Shown: piece after piece, positions 9,558 through 17,147 of the stretch
Numbering within the stretch: the first letter of the stretch is position 1
How the letters are laid out: every line of letters begins with the position of its first letter
Assembly (NCBI GenBank): GCA_017464815.1
Contig: JAFTYI010000042.1
Coordinates: 1 to 62,990 of the forward strand
Source of the DNA: Bacteroidaceae bacterium
Lineage (GTDB): Bacteria > Bacteroidota > Bacteroidia > Bacteroidales > Bacteroidaceae
DNA: 62,990 nt
Reading direction: 5' to 3'
Made by a program: the position numbers and the translations under genes
Notes under the pieces: generated by a model
The model's database searches: none
Seen by the model: only the letters and a program-made list of their open reading frames with translations
Told to the model about the DNA's origin: nothing

Positions 9558-10115
9558 ATGAAGAAACTCATTCTTGCTACCTTTACGGTTCTCTCTCTTA
9601 TTGCTTGCGACAACGATGATGAGCGTATCGTTATCAGCGAAGAGATTCCTCCGACGGATAAGGAGGAAACCGTAGAGTTTACGACCTACCAAGTCAATTA
9701 CACTTTCTCTGCAAGCGAGGATTTCAGAGAATTCTACCATTTCCTTATCGGCTACATGGACGTGACCGGCCAACAGCACATTGACACGCTGAAAGATGAC
9801 AAGTGGCAATATTCTGCTACTCCCATTCCGTTGGCTGAAGCCCCTGACAAGTTTGTGTGCGTCATACGTGCCGAACGCAAAGAGGATGATTCCGAACTGA
9901 CAAAGTATGCCTATACGCTCAGCTACGAACAAGATATTTCGGTTACTCTTTCCAACGACGATGGCAGTGAGGTACGCACATTCGATGCAGGGCCGATGAC
10001 ATCATGGTCATGGCAGGCATCACCTGCGAGCATGGGAGAGTTCCTTGCGTCATATTCTAATACTACCTTGGTGAAGTTTGTATTGGAGAAATCTGCATTC
10101 TCAAATTTGGAGTAA
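9558..10115 (+). CDS. Hypothetical lipoprotein
   Basis: A 185-residue protein with a lipoprotein signal (MKKLILATFTVLSLIAC, Cys17) followed by an acidic linker DNDDERIV, as in many outer-membrane lipoproteins of Bacteroidales. The rest is beta-rich and acidic, with no motif I recognise. It starts 27 bases after a palindromic repeat that fills most of the gap behind the GH2 gene, and no promoter is evident. It may be read through from the glycosidase pair or be a relic neighbour. It ends before a perfect 18-bp hairpin shared with the convergent gene. Confidence 0.8.
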   Translation: MKKLILATFTVLSLIACDNDDERIVISEEIPPTDKEETVEFTTYQVNYTFSASEDFREFYHFLIGYMDVTGQQHIDTLKDDKWQYSATPIPLAEAPDKFVCVIRAERKEDDSELTKYAYTLSYEQDISVTLSNDDGSEVRTFDAGPMTSWSWQASPASMGEFLASYSNTTLVKFVLEKSAFSNLE

Positions 10116-10149
10116 TCATTCACAGCGCCACAAAAATACTAATTTTTGG

Positions 10150-10198
10150 GATAGGTGGGCTAAACTGGCGAAAAAATCATCAGTTTAGCCCACCTATC
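10150..10198. terminator. Bidirectional terminator, 18-bp perfect stem
   Basis: The stem 10150-10167 pairs perfectly with 10181-10198 around a 13-base A-rich loop. It sits between two convergent genes and can serve both. Confidence 0.85.
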
Positions 10199-10210
10199 GT
10201 CAATTCTTCT

Positions 10211-11998
10211 TTATCTTATGATTTTGAAGATGCCGTTATTGCTTTTAATCAGATATATTCCAGCGGGCAGGTCTGAAAGATGTGCATCCATGTTTTCATT
10301 GGGCATCGCTTCTGTCTCCTTGATAATGCGACCAGCAATGTTATATACGTAAATCTTTCCGTCGAAGCCTGTCGGATTTTGAGGAGTTTCTATGCTTTCC
10401 GGGACAGTCACGCTTGTGTGCCATTTGCCAGCACCTACGCCCAATTTGTAAATCTCGGAGTTGCGCACCGCGTCAGTATTCTGGAAATAGAGGTTTACGT
10501 TGTACGCGGTCGATGCCGTTCCGTCCAATGCATCTGCGCGGTGCATGTGTTGGTCGCTATGCGTCAAGGCTACATGCGGCGGACAGGGCTGCACCATCAG
10601 TTCAGTGGCCGAAATGTTGGCCACGCTCACCTCCAGCGAACCGTTCAAGGTCGCTTGGCTGTTTTTTACCAATTGGCCAAAGTTGTTCTTGGTTGAGGTC
10701 CAAGGATTGGCAGAGAAGATTTGTCCATTGGTCAAGTCGTTGTTGGTGGACCAGTTGTTGTTGAAGTTCAGGGTGACGTGTCCCTGCCCATATCCGCCGT
10801 CCGCCTTCCAAGTCTCCCTGATGTCGGCACCATAGCTTTCCAATATACGGACGTCTTCCGGCTGTTTGCACAGGACTATCAGATTGTTTTCCACATTGAA
10901 AACCGATCCGTCGGGCAGGTAGCGCATCTTGAAGATTGAGCCGTTACCACGGGTGTTGAAGTTTATCAGGGTGTTGTTGGAGAAGGTAATGTTCCAGATT
11001 ATCCCACTCACCCACTCGGTGCCACTTTCTTCGCGGAATACTGAAGGGAAAGGACTGTCGTAGAAAGTGTTTCCCACGATTTTGAAGTCGGCATAGAGGT
11101 TGGACTCATTGCAGTTGCCCGAACCGTCAATCCAAGGATATCCTCCAACCCATATGCTGTAGTAGCCGCAATCGTAGAAAAGGTTGTCTTTGATGAGCAC
11201 ATGATTCCATGTTTTGCGGTTGAGGCTCTGCTCACGGATAAAGCCGCGGACTATCCGTTTGAAACTGCAGTTCTCGATAACGAGGCTGTCGAGTGTCATG
11301 CTTATACCGTTGCTGTACATGCTCATGAAATAGTTTCCTGTGGCGTTGTTTCCAGCTTTGGCCGCTTGGTCTCCATAGTTGAAAGCCTTCGGATTGTCAA
11401 AGTCAATGTCGTGGAAGGCCAGTTTCTTCATGCTGAATTCAGCATTTTCTTCGCCAATTTCGGGGGAACGTCCCAACATGAACATGGCGTACGGACTTCC
11501 GTTCCATTGTTCGCCATTGATAGCTTGGTCAAATATCTTGTGTGCTCCTATGCCGCAAATCACACGGGCACGCTTCCCTTCAGCCACATCCTTCGGGTCG
11601 GTGCGGAGTACAAATCCTTTATGTATGCCGTCGTTCCCATCCAGATAATAGGTCTTTCCACCTTCCAATAAGAACGTCTGCCCCTCGGCATGGTCCGGAT
11701 TGGCCATAAAATCGTTCAACACCGGTGAGATGGGGGCTGCATCGTATGTCGCGGCTTGTGCACCGTACACATCCGCACGCTTGTAGGGAATCGTTGTGGA
11801 TATGCTGCTGTCTGCATACGCCTCTATCATTTCTGCATGTTTCAGAAGGATGGGAGGAACAGAATCCTCTCCCTCTGTATGCACTGCAATGTGGTTGCCC
11901 CCGACAGACGGTTGGGCACAGGCCTCGGTTGTGGCCGTCAGTGACTGGCTTGTCGACAATAGGATACATGCCGCAATTAATTTCGAAATACGTCTCAT
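10211..11998 (-). CDS. T9SS-sorted right-handed beta-helix protein
   Basis: A 595-residue secreted protein with a signal peptide (first ~28 residues). The middle (about 140-430) has repeated Asn/aromatic turns such as IENCSFKRIV, IKDNLFYDCG, IVGNTFYDSP and ITFSNNTLINF, the pattern of a parallel beta-helix as in pectate-lyase-like and DUF4957/DUF5123 proteins. The last ~70 residues form a T9SS type A sorting domain (KIYVYNIAGRIIKE ... DLPAGIYLIKSNNGIFKIIR). No GH28 catalytic set is visible, so enzymatic activity is uncertain; a pectate-lyase-like or adhesive role is possible. The HU-HIG gene lies 36 bases upstream on the same strand with no terminator between, so the two are probably one transcript controlled from 12.7 kb. 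Confidence 0.87.
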   Translation of the reverse strand: MRRISKLIAACILLSTSQSLTATTEACAQPSVGGNHIAVHTEGEDSVPPILLKHAEMIEAYADSSISTTIPYKRADVYGAQAATYDAAPISPVLNDFMANPDHAEGQTFLLEGGKTYYLDGNDGIHKGFVLRTDPKDVAEGKRARVICGIGAHKIFDQAINGEQWNGSPYAMFMLGRSPEIGEENAEFSMKKLAFHDIDFDNPKAFNYGDQAAKAGNNATGNYFMSMYSNGISMTLDSLVIENCSFKRIVRGFIREQSLNRKTWNHVLIKDNLFYDCGYYSIWVGGYPWIDGSGNCNESNLYADFKIVGNTFYDSPFPSVFREESGTEWVSGIIWNITFSNNTLINFNTRGNGSIFKMRYLPDGSVFNVENNLIVLCKQPEDVRILESYGADIRETWKADGGYGQGHVTLNFNNNWSTNNDLTNGQIFSANPWTSTKNNFGQLVKNSQATLNGSLEVSVANISATELMVQPCPPHVALTHSDQHMHRADALDGTASTAYNVNLYFQNTDAVRNSEIYKLGVGAGKWHTSVTVPESIETPQNPTGFDGKIYVYNIAGRIIKETEAMPNENMDAHLSDLPAGIYLIKSNNGIFKIIR

Positions 11999-12034
11999 GC
12001 TTTTTTTGTTTTTATGATTATTCTGTTTCTTCCT

Positions 12035-12658
12035 TTACTTCCGCTTTACATACACCTTATGCGTCCCATGCCCCTCGTAAGTAATGCCGCTTTCGGGGTC
12101 GTTGCGGAAGGCTTGCAGTTCCAGCGTGGCGGCGGTGCGCGACAGGCCGGTGAGCGACATGTATTGGGCGATGTTCATCGTGGTGTGTTTGTCCAGATAG
12201 TCCAAGGCGCGGGCCAGACGTTCTTCGCGCGTGTACTTCTGTTTACGGATGCGCTGTGTGCCACCACGTGTCAGGGTGCAGTTGTAATTCGTGTCCTTGA
12301 TGAGCTCTTTGTCCGGGCGGAAGTAGATGTCCGTCACCTGCAGGCTCTGTGCATTGAGGCTCGGTTTGCCATCGTCCAGCCCGTCCATCTCCTTTCCGCG
12401 TTTCAGCCCGATGCCAGCGCGGAATGTCCCCAGTCCGTCGATGGTTACGCTGTGTCCCAGTGCCATAGCAATGGCCAACTGATGGGTGATGTGTTTCAAC
12501 ACACTTTCGACATGTTTCGTGATAAACGGGTCTGCACTCTCCAACCACTCCAAAAAGTGCTCGTGGGTGAAGTGCAGGTTGCGCTTCATGCGGTAATAGA
12601 CTTTCTTCTCGCCTGTGCCGTGCAAGTCATTCATTTCCTGTTTGATATACTCTGCCAT
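12035..12658 (-). CDS. HU-HIG DNA-binding protein with C-terminal winged helix
   Basis: A 207-residue protein related to the nucleoid protein HU. Residues 1-130 match the HU-HIG type (HU fused to HTH, Ig or glycine-rich parts) common in Bacteroidota: a helical N-terminus, then GHSVTIDGLGTFRAGI at 69-83, equivalent to the HU beta-arm entry. Residues about 142-205 (YTREERLARALDYLDKHTTMNIAQYMSLTGLSRTAATLEL) look like a winged helix-turn-helix. There is no signal peptide, so it is cytoplasmic. A full consensus promoter lies at 12726-12696, and four phased palindromes sit directly upstream of it. The downstream beta-helix gene is probably cotranscribed. Autoregulation or control of the beta-helix gene is inferred. 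Confidence 0.88.
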   Translation of the reverse strand: MAEYIKQEMNDLHGTGEKKVYYRMKRNLHFTHEHFLEWLESADPFITKHVESVLKHITHQLAIAMALGHSVTIDGLGTFRAGIGLKRGKEMDGLDDGKPSLNAQSLQVTDIYFRPDKELIKDTNYNCTLTRGGTQRIRKQKYTREERLARALDYLDKHTTMNIAQYMSLTGLSRTAATLELQAFRNDPESGITYEGHGTHKVYVKRK

Positions 12659-12695
12659 AGTAACTGTTAAGATTAAAAGTGAATTTGCTAGTGTG

Positions 12696-12726
12696 CAAAG
12701 TTAATAAGACTTGCTGAAAAATCAAA
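12696..12726 (-). promoter_or_regulatory. Promoter of the HU-HIG operon
   Basis: Read on the minus strand: TTTG (12726-12723), exactly 19 bases, TAACTTTG (12703-12696). This is a full match to the Bacteroidota consensus, 38 nt before the ATG at 12658. Confidence 0.8.
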
Positions 12727-12737
12727 ATCGCTTAGCC

Positions 12738-12835
12738 GAAAACTTTAATCAGCAGTGGTGATTATATAATCAGCACTGTTAATTATATAATCAGCACTGC
12801 TGATTATGTGATTAGCACTGCTGATTAAAGTTTTC
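12738..12835. promoter_or_regulatory. Four phased 21-bp palindromes, candidate operator array
   Basis: Four units of exactly 21 bp lie at 12747-12767, 12768-12788, 12789-12809 and 12810-12830. Each is built on the palindrome AATCAGCACTGCTGATT, with 1-4 changes per copy. GAAAACTTT (12738-12746) and its complement AAAGTTTTC (12827-12835) bracket the set. The inner edge is 12 bp upstream of the HU-HIG -33 box. The 21-bp period equals two DNA turns, so all four sites face the same side. The other side of this 370-base gap has only short AT-rich direct repeats (a TTTTCTCTTAGGA motif at about 12831 and 12896) and the DUF554 promoter. Confidence 0.75.
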
Positions 12836-12997
12836 TCTTAGGACAGATTATAAAACACTGGTGACAAATTGATTTTTCTGTTCGGCAAATTGAATTTTTC
12901 TCTTAGGAATTGTTGTGTTATTATTGTTGGCTATGAGAAATTAGGAATTTCCCCCTATTTTTATCCCGATTCCTTTTCTTCTTTATCTGTATAATTG

Positions 12998-13005
12998 TAC
13001 CTTTG
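12998..13005 (+). promoter_or_regulatory. Promoter -7 element for the DUF554 gene
   Basis: TACCTTTG matches TAnnTTTG, 26 nt before the ATG at 13031. Its position inside the upstream-extended reading frame shows that the extension is not coding. Confidence 0.6.
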
Positions 13006-13030
13006 CACCCGCAATAAACATTTGAAGAAA

Positions 13031-13720
13031 ATGATAGGAACCATAGTGAACACTTGCACGATAATCGTGGGCAGCATCGTGGGTGCTGTGATGAACAGAG
13101 GGATAAAGGAAAAGTATAAGGACGCGCTGTACACCGGATTGGGGTTGGCCTGCTTGGGCATCGGCCTCAATGCGGTGATAAGCAATTTCAGCAAGAGCGA
13201 ATACCCTGTGCTCTTTATTGTGTCGATAGCCGTCGGGAGTGTGGTGGGTACAGCGCTGGACCTCGACGGACGGTTTGCCAAGCTGATAAACAAACGCTCG
13301 AAAGGCGGCAAGAACACCAACCTTGCTGACGGCCTCTCCACCGCCATCCTGCTCTACTGCATCGGGCCACTTGCCATGCTCGGCCCGGTGATAAGTGCGC
13401 TGAAGGGCGACAACACCTTTCTCTATACCAATGCTACACTTGACTTGGTGACCTCCGCCGTCTTTGCCAGCACCTACGGCATTTGGGTGATACTGGCTGC
13501 CCCCGTGCTCTTCTGTTGGCAGGGCATGTTCTATCTGGTGGCAAAGCTGTCGAGCACCGCCGTCAGCGACGCACTCATGGCAGAGCTGCTCATCGTTGGC
13601 GGACTGATGATTGTCGCTTCGGGACTCTCCCTCCTGAAACTGAAAGATTGCAAGACGTTGAATATGCTTCCCGCCCTGCTTGTCCCTGTACTTTGGTTCC
13701 TTGTGAGGAGTTTGGTGTAA
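13031..13720 (+). CDS. DUF554 membrane protein
   Basis: A 229-residue integral membrane protein of the DUF554 (YdfK/YqgA) family. It opens with MIGTIVNTCTIIVGSIVGAVMNRG, the family's characteristic N-terminus, and has about seven hydrophobic spans rich in Gly and Ala (GLGLACLGIGLNAVI, LFIVSIAVGSVVGTALDLDG, AILLYCIGPLAMLGPV, LLIVGGLMIVASGLSLL). The reading frame is open 12 codons further upstream from a TTG, but the start at 13031 is preferred because the promoter lies inside that extension and the family begins here. The function of DUF554 is not established; transport is often guessed. It stands alone, ending before a repeat array and a hairpin. Confidence 0.9.
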   Translation: MIGTIVNTCTIIVGSIVGAVMNRGIKEKYKDALYTGLGLACLGIGLNAVISNFSKSEYPVLFIVSIAVGSVVGTALDLDGRFAKLINKRSKGGKNTNLADGLSTAILLYCIGPLAMLGPVISALKGDNTFLYTNATLDLVTSAVFASTYGIWVILAAPVLFCWQGMFYLVAKLSSTAVSDALMAELLIVGGLMIVASGLSLLKLKDCKTLNMLPALLVPVLWFLVRSLV

Positions 13721-13744
13721 TATATAACATTTTTGAAAGTAGAA

Positions 13745-13850
13745 GTCAACAGTGCGCTGCAAGAAAACTGGATTATGAAAGTCCGCGACTGGACTATGAA
13801 AGTGCAGGCGTGGACTATGGAAGTTCACAGTTGAAGTTTGGCGGACAGTA
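13745..13850. repeat. Degenerate 21-22 bp direct repeats
   Basis: Units at 13767-13787, 13788-13809 and 13810-13831 share CTGGACTATGAAAGT, with diverged units on both sides. On the minus strand the array reads as repeated DFHSP-like peptides in a spurious open frame. It lies between the DUF554 gene and its terminator. Confidence 0.65.
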
Positions 13851-13870
13851 AGACAAGGAACATAGCAAAG

Positions 13871-13910
13871 CGCGGCACCCCGATGTCGCATCGGAGTGCC
13901 GCGTTCTTCA
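13871..13910. terminator. Hairpin terminator between convergent genes
   Basis: A 14-bp GC-rich stem with one mismatch (13871-13884 with 13890-13903) and a 5-base loop, then TTCTTC. It serves the DUF554 gene and probably the minus-strand GIN gene. Confidence 0.75.
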
Positions 13911-13947
13911 TGTTAAAACTTGTTTTTGTGCTTATGAGTTCACTGTC

Positions 13948-14841
13948 TTACAGTCCCTCTATCACCTCTTCCGTATCGACTTGTTTTCTGTTGGACTTCT
14001 TCACATTGTTGGAGTTGATGGTGGAGGGGTTGCCACTGTAGGTGATTTTCCCGCTTCCCTTGATGGTCTTGGTGGTGAGCTTGTCCACGGCATGGCACTC
14101 TATTTTTCCCGAGCCGATCATTTGGGCGTTCACGTTTTTCACCTTCATGTCATCAGCATGGATTTCGCCACTGCCAGTCACTTCGTATTTGGCCTTGGAG
14201 GCTGAACCTTTCAGAAAGACGCTGCCACTGCCCGTCACCTGTGCCTTGGCTTCCTGCACCTCCATTCCCTCGGCATGAATGGTGCCTCCGCCGGCTATCT
14301 GCAATGACAGGAATGCAGCACCTGCGTTGGTGATGCGGATGTCGCCACTGCCGACCACCTCTGCATTCAGGGTCTCCTCGATGTCCAGCGAACGGGCTTC
14401 GATGTTACCCGACCCGGCAACCTTGAACGCTACACGACGGGTGTTGAGGCTGCTCATCAGACGGATGTGTCCACTGCCTGTCACACTGGCCATTTCCAGT
14501 TGGGGGCTCTCGGCCACTATCTTCAGCTTCTGGTCACCGATGAATTGGAGGTCAGATTCTTTTTTCCAGTTGTTGCGCAGGATGCCACCCACCACTTCCA
14601 CTTCCAGAAACTCTCTCAAGTTTTCGGCCACGGTCACAGTCACGCGGGTCTGTCCGTCGGTACTTTGGCGGTACTCCACCGTGCCGTTTCCTACCAGACT
14701 GATGCGCTCAAAGACTTCGGGGTCCTCCAACTCGTAGGTGATGGTTTTCTTCGAAGCTTCAATCTTTTCTCTTCCCATTGCGGGGGTGCCACAGAGCAGC
14801 AGGCAGGCTGCCAACTGGGCGATGATGTGCTTTGTTTTCAT
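13948..14841 (-). CDS. Secreted GIN-domain (DUF2807) protein
   Basis: A 297-residue exported protein with a signal peptide ending near GTPAMG. The body is a stack of VTGSG-type repeats (VTGSGHI, VAGSGNI, VVGSGDI, IAGGGTI, VTGSGSV, VTGSGEI, MIGSGKI, IKGSGKI) about 20 residues apart, diagnostic of the head-GIN/DUF2807 domain, which folds as a beta-helix. The C-terminus is a polar tail. It is the last gene of a minus-strand operon headed by an ECF sigma factor and an anti-sigma-like protein, with 27 bases to the gene before it. GIN proteins commonly accompany envelope-response regulators in Bacteroidota, but the molecular role is unknown. Confidence 0.9.
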   Translation of the reverse strand: MKTKHIIAQLAACLLLCGTPAMGREKIEASKKTITYELEDPEVFERISLVGNGTVEYRQSTDGQTRVTVTVAENLREFLEVEVVGGILRNNWKKESDLQFIGDQKLKIVAESPQLEMASVTGSGHIRLMSSLNTRRVAFKVAGSGNIEARSLDIEETLNAEVVGSGDIRITNAGAAFLSLQIAGGGTIHAEGMEVQEAKAQVTGSGSVFLKGSASKAKYEVTGSGEIHADDMKVKNVNAQMIGSGKIECHAVDKLTTKTIKGSGKITYSGNPSTINSNNVKKSNRKQVDTEEVIEGL

Positions 14842-14868
14842 ACGGTTATCTTTCTTTTGTTAATTGAT

Positions 14869-15825
14869 TCATTTCTCATTTTCAGGAGTCTTGTAATGAG
14901 GACGCTTGCGCACGTTATCCTCCCACACGGCGCTGTCCTCGGCCCACAGTCGGGGAAGAGCGCCTGCATGACTCTCAATCAGGTAGAGTGTGCCATCGGG
15001 CTTCAGCGCCACGCCATAGGTGTGGAGGCTTCCATTGCTGTCGCGGAAGGCGATGGCTGTCTCTTCGTACTCCCAAAAGACATCGTTCGTGGCTATGAAG
15101 ACGTTGTACTGTTGCTGTATTTGCTGGAAATGTTCCACCACCTTGTCATAGTCCTTTTGCGTACAATTGGGGATGCGGTATCGGGTGGCGCGAGTGACCT
15201 TGGTGGTGTTGTCGGCCGCGATGCTCCTGTGGTATTTGCGAAGGTTCCAGTCGTAGGTTACCTGTTGCTCTCGGACACCCTGTCGCGAGGTGTATGGGCG
15301 AACCAGCTTGTGCATCTTCCCTCGGATTTCCTCCGCCTTCTGTTGGGGGACGGGGCGACGAAGGCCGTTGACATCGGCGTTCATCTTGCATTGGAGACCC
15401 ACCTTCTTGTCGCCCACCTCCAAGGATATGAAGTCCGTCTGCCCCTGCTTGGCTGAGGCGGTGGTCAGGGTGTACTTTTTGTAGCGATTCCCCTTTTCGT
15501 CGATAGACTCTGTGAATTTGCGCAGCGTCTTCCAATTGTCCAACTTGGAAAAGAGGCGGTCGAACATCTGCTGGTACGCCTGTCGCTCCTTCTCGTTCTT
15601 GAACCAATAGTTCAGGTCGTAGATGATCCACTCATTCGTCTGGCGGATGAGGTACGTTTGGGGCAACTGCCTCCTCAATTCGTGAAAGATGGCCTCCATC
15701 TCCTGATTCTCGTGATACTGCTTTTGGGCGACAGCCATGCCAATGCCCAAGGAAAAGAGCAGCAGAGCAATAAGGGCTGCCCGTAACTTGTAGTCCGTCA
15801 CTCGTAGCTTATTAAAGTTCTTCAT
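14869..15825 (-). CDS. Hypothetical membrane-anchored or secreted protein in the sigma operon
   Basis: A 318-residue protein I do not recognise. The ATG at 15825 is chosen over one ten codons upstream. It gives MKNFNKLRVTDYKLR followed by one hydrophobic span (about residues 16-33, ending GMAVAQ), which can be a signal peptide or an anchor. It overlaps the end of the anti-sigma-like gene by 14 bases. The exported part starts helical and charged (residues 35-110, EAIFHELRRQLPQ, EKERQAYQQMFDRLFSKLDNW) and continues as mixed alpha/beta. The overlap indicates translational coupling, so it probably works with the sigma/anti-sigma pair. Confidence 0.72.
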   Translation of the reverse strand: MKNFNKLRVTDYKLRAALIALLLFSLGIGMAVAQKQYHENQEMEAIFHELRRQLPQTYLIRQTNEWIIYDLNYWFKNEKERQAYQQMFDRLFSKLDNWKTLRKFTESIDEKGNRYKKYTLTTASAKQGQTDFISLEVGDKKVGLQCKMNADVNGLRRPVPQQKAEEIRGKMHKLVRPYTSRQGVREQQVTYDWNLRKYHRSIAADNTTKVTRATRYRIPNCTQKDYDKVVEHFQQIQQQYNVFIATNDVFWEYEETAIAFRDSNGSLHTYGVALKPDGTLYLIESHAGALPRLWAEDSAVWEDNVRKRPHYKTPENEK

Positions 15826-16294
15826 ATCGGATAGAGTTTGTATAGTGGTCTTCAAATTCGTTCATCTTCTCTTCGCAGGCATTGAAAGCCTCTTCGATGG
15901 TTGTGCCTGTCTCAGTCTTGAACAGGTCGTTGTATTGCGCCAAGTCCGTTTCGGGCAGTTCGTGCACAATCACCCTCGGATTCTCCCCAACCGACCATCG
16001 CCCGGCCAAGAAGATGAGGACAAACGAGGCGGCAATGCCGGCATAGCGCAGCCACGGTTTCAAGGTTATCCGCTTGACTCTCCTCTCTGTCAGTTCCAAT
16101 CCGTTCTCGCGGGCAAAGGCCGTCAGCTCCTCGTCGGTGGGAATCTCCATCGGCTCGTCTAACAAGGCAAACATCTCGCGGTAAGGCACATACTCCTCCG
16201 GCAAGTCGTCAGCCATCAGCAGGTGGCGAAGCCGCTCTTGCTCCTCGGGCGAAATCTCCGCCGCCATGTATCGGTCAATCAGTTGGTTTATCAT
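15812..16294 (-). CDS. Anti-sigma-factor-like single-pass membrane protein
   Basis: A 160-residue protein downstream of an ECF sigma gene. The N-terminal ~75 residues are acidic and helical (INQLIDRYMAAEISPEEQERLRHLL), like the sigma-binding zinc-less anti-sigma domains of Bacteroidota. A single membrane span (about residues 85-103, YAGIAASFVLIFLAGRW) is followed by a short periplasmic tail. This N-in topology with one span is typical of anti-sigma factors. No HxxxCxxC zinc motif is present. A palindromic repeat of about 150 bp separates it from the sigma gene. Function is inferred from architecture and context. Confidence 0.75.
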   Translation of the reverse strand: MINQLIDRYMAAEISPEEQERLRHLLMADDLPEEYVPYREMFALLDEPMEIPTDEELTAFARENGLELTERRVKRITLKPWLRYAGIAASFVLIFLAGRWSVGENPRVIVHELPETDLAQYNDLFKTETGTTIEEAFNACEEKMNEFEDHYTNSIRYEEL

Positions 16295-16326
16295 ATAATG
16301 TTTTATTTATTCCATTCATTCTAAAT

Positions 16327-16477
16327 GAGGCTGTGTCAAAAAGTCCTCTTTTCATTTTTTAGACGCGGATGACGCGGATGACGCAGATAAATTATAACCT
16401 ATTGGGGTATAATAATTACGAAAAATCCGCGTCATCCGCGTCATCTGCGTCTAAAAAGTTAATTTTGACACACCCTC
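16327..16477. repeat. Palindromic MITE-like element within the sigma operon
   Basis: Terminal inverted ends GAGG(C/G)TGTGTCAAAA enclose inverted GACGCGGATGACGCGGATGA arms, so nearly the whole 150 bp can fold back. It occupies most of the 198-base gap between the sigma and anti-sigma genes. Related elements lie at 57769 and 62739. Confidence 0.75.
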
Positions 16478-16492
16478 TAAGGTGAGTCTCCT

Positions 16493-16984
16493 TTACCTCT
16501 TTTTCAATTCCTCCAACAACTTGTGGCGCGCTTTGCAAAGAGCCGTGCGGACGGATGTCTCGGTGATACCCAGCACACGGGCAATCTGTTGGTTGCTCAT
16601 CCCCTCGGCTTGGCTCATCTTCAGGATGGTCATCTGTGCCGAGGGAAGCCCTCGTATGGTGCGGCACAGCCACGCATGGTCTTCGCGCTCCTCCAATGGT
16701 TGGTCGGCACTTTGGCTGCTTCCTATCTCCAGTCCCTCAGGCAAAGGCAAGGCTTCGGTCTGTCGTTCCCTCAATCGCGAAAGGCAGAGGTTCCTCACAA
16801 CCACCGTGGCCAGTGCGTCGGGCGAACGGTAGAGAGTCAAGCGGTCGCGCACAATCCACAGCTTCAGCAGCGCATCCTGCACTGCATCCTCGGCATCCTC
16901 CTCGTCGCCCAACATCCGCCTTGCGGCAGACAACAGCGACGGGCGTAGCCTCCGCACCCATGTTTCAAACTCTCTAATATCCAT
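16493..16984 (-). CDS. ECF-type RNA polymerase sigma factor
   Basis: A 163-residue extracytoplasmic-function sigma-70 factor. Region 2 lies at about 10-75 (LLSAARRMLGDEEDAEDAVQDALLKLW, the helix that binds core polymerase and the -10 region). Region 4 lies at about 105-160 (IRGLPSAQMTILKMSQAEGMSNQQIARVLGITETSVRTALCKARHKL, a helix-turn-helix for the -35 region). It is the first gene of a minus-strand set with an anti-sigma-like protein, an unknown exported protein and a GIN protein, so it likely answers an envelope signal and may drive its own operon. It is separated from its partner by a palindromic repeat that could form a large hairpin in the transcript. Confidence 0.92.
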   Translation of the reverse strand: MDIREFETWVRRLRPSLLSAARRMLGDEEDAEDAVQDALLKLWIVRDRLTLYRSPDALATVVVRNLCLSRLRERQTEALPLPEGLEIGSSQSADQPLEEREDHAWLCRTIRGLPSAQMTILKMSQAEGMSNQQIARVLGITETSVRTALCKARHKLLEELKKR

Positions 16985-17050
16985 CTATAATATAAATAGG
17001 TATATCGCCCGAAGCCCCCTTTTCCCTGGTGGCCTTCTGATAGTCTGACG

Positions 17051-17058
17051 CAAAAATA
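17051..17058 (-). promoter_or_regulatory. Candidate promoter -7 element for the ECF sigma gene
   Basis: On the minus strand this reads TATTTTTG, a TAnnTTTG match 66 nt before the ATG at 16984. No good -33 box is seen at the right distance. Confidence 0.4.
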
Positions 17059-17147
17059 GGCAAAACGTTCCTTCAAAAAGTGATTTTTTTGAAAAAAAGT
17101 AAGATTCTGCGGCAAACGAGCCGCTTTCCTGTGATAGGGTAAATGTC

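Noticed and set aside
12995-13030. Upstream TTG start for the DUF554 protein
   Set aside because: The extension contains the TACCTTTG promoter element, and the family normally begins at MIGTIVN.
12983-13891. 302-residue minus-strand frame opposite the DUF554 gene
   Set aside because: It is antisense to a clear membrane protein; its repeated DFHSP part comes from the 21-22 bp array.
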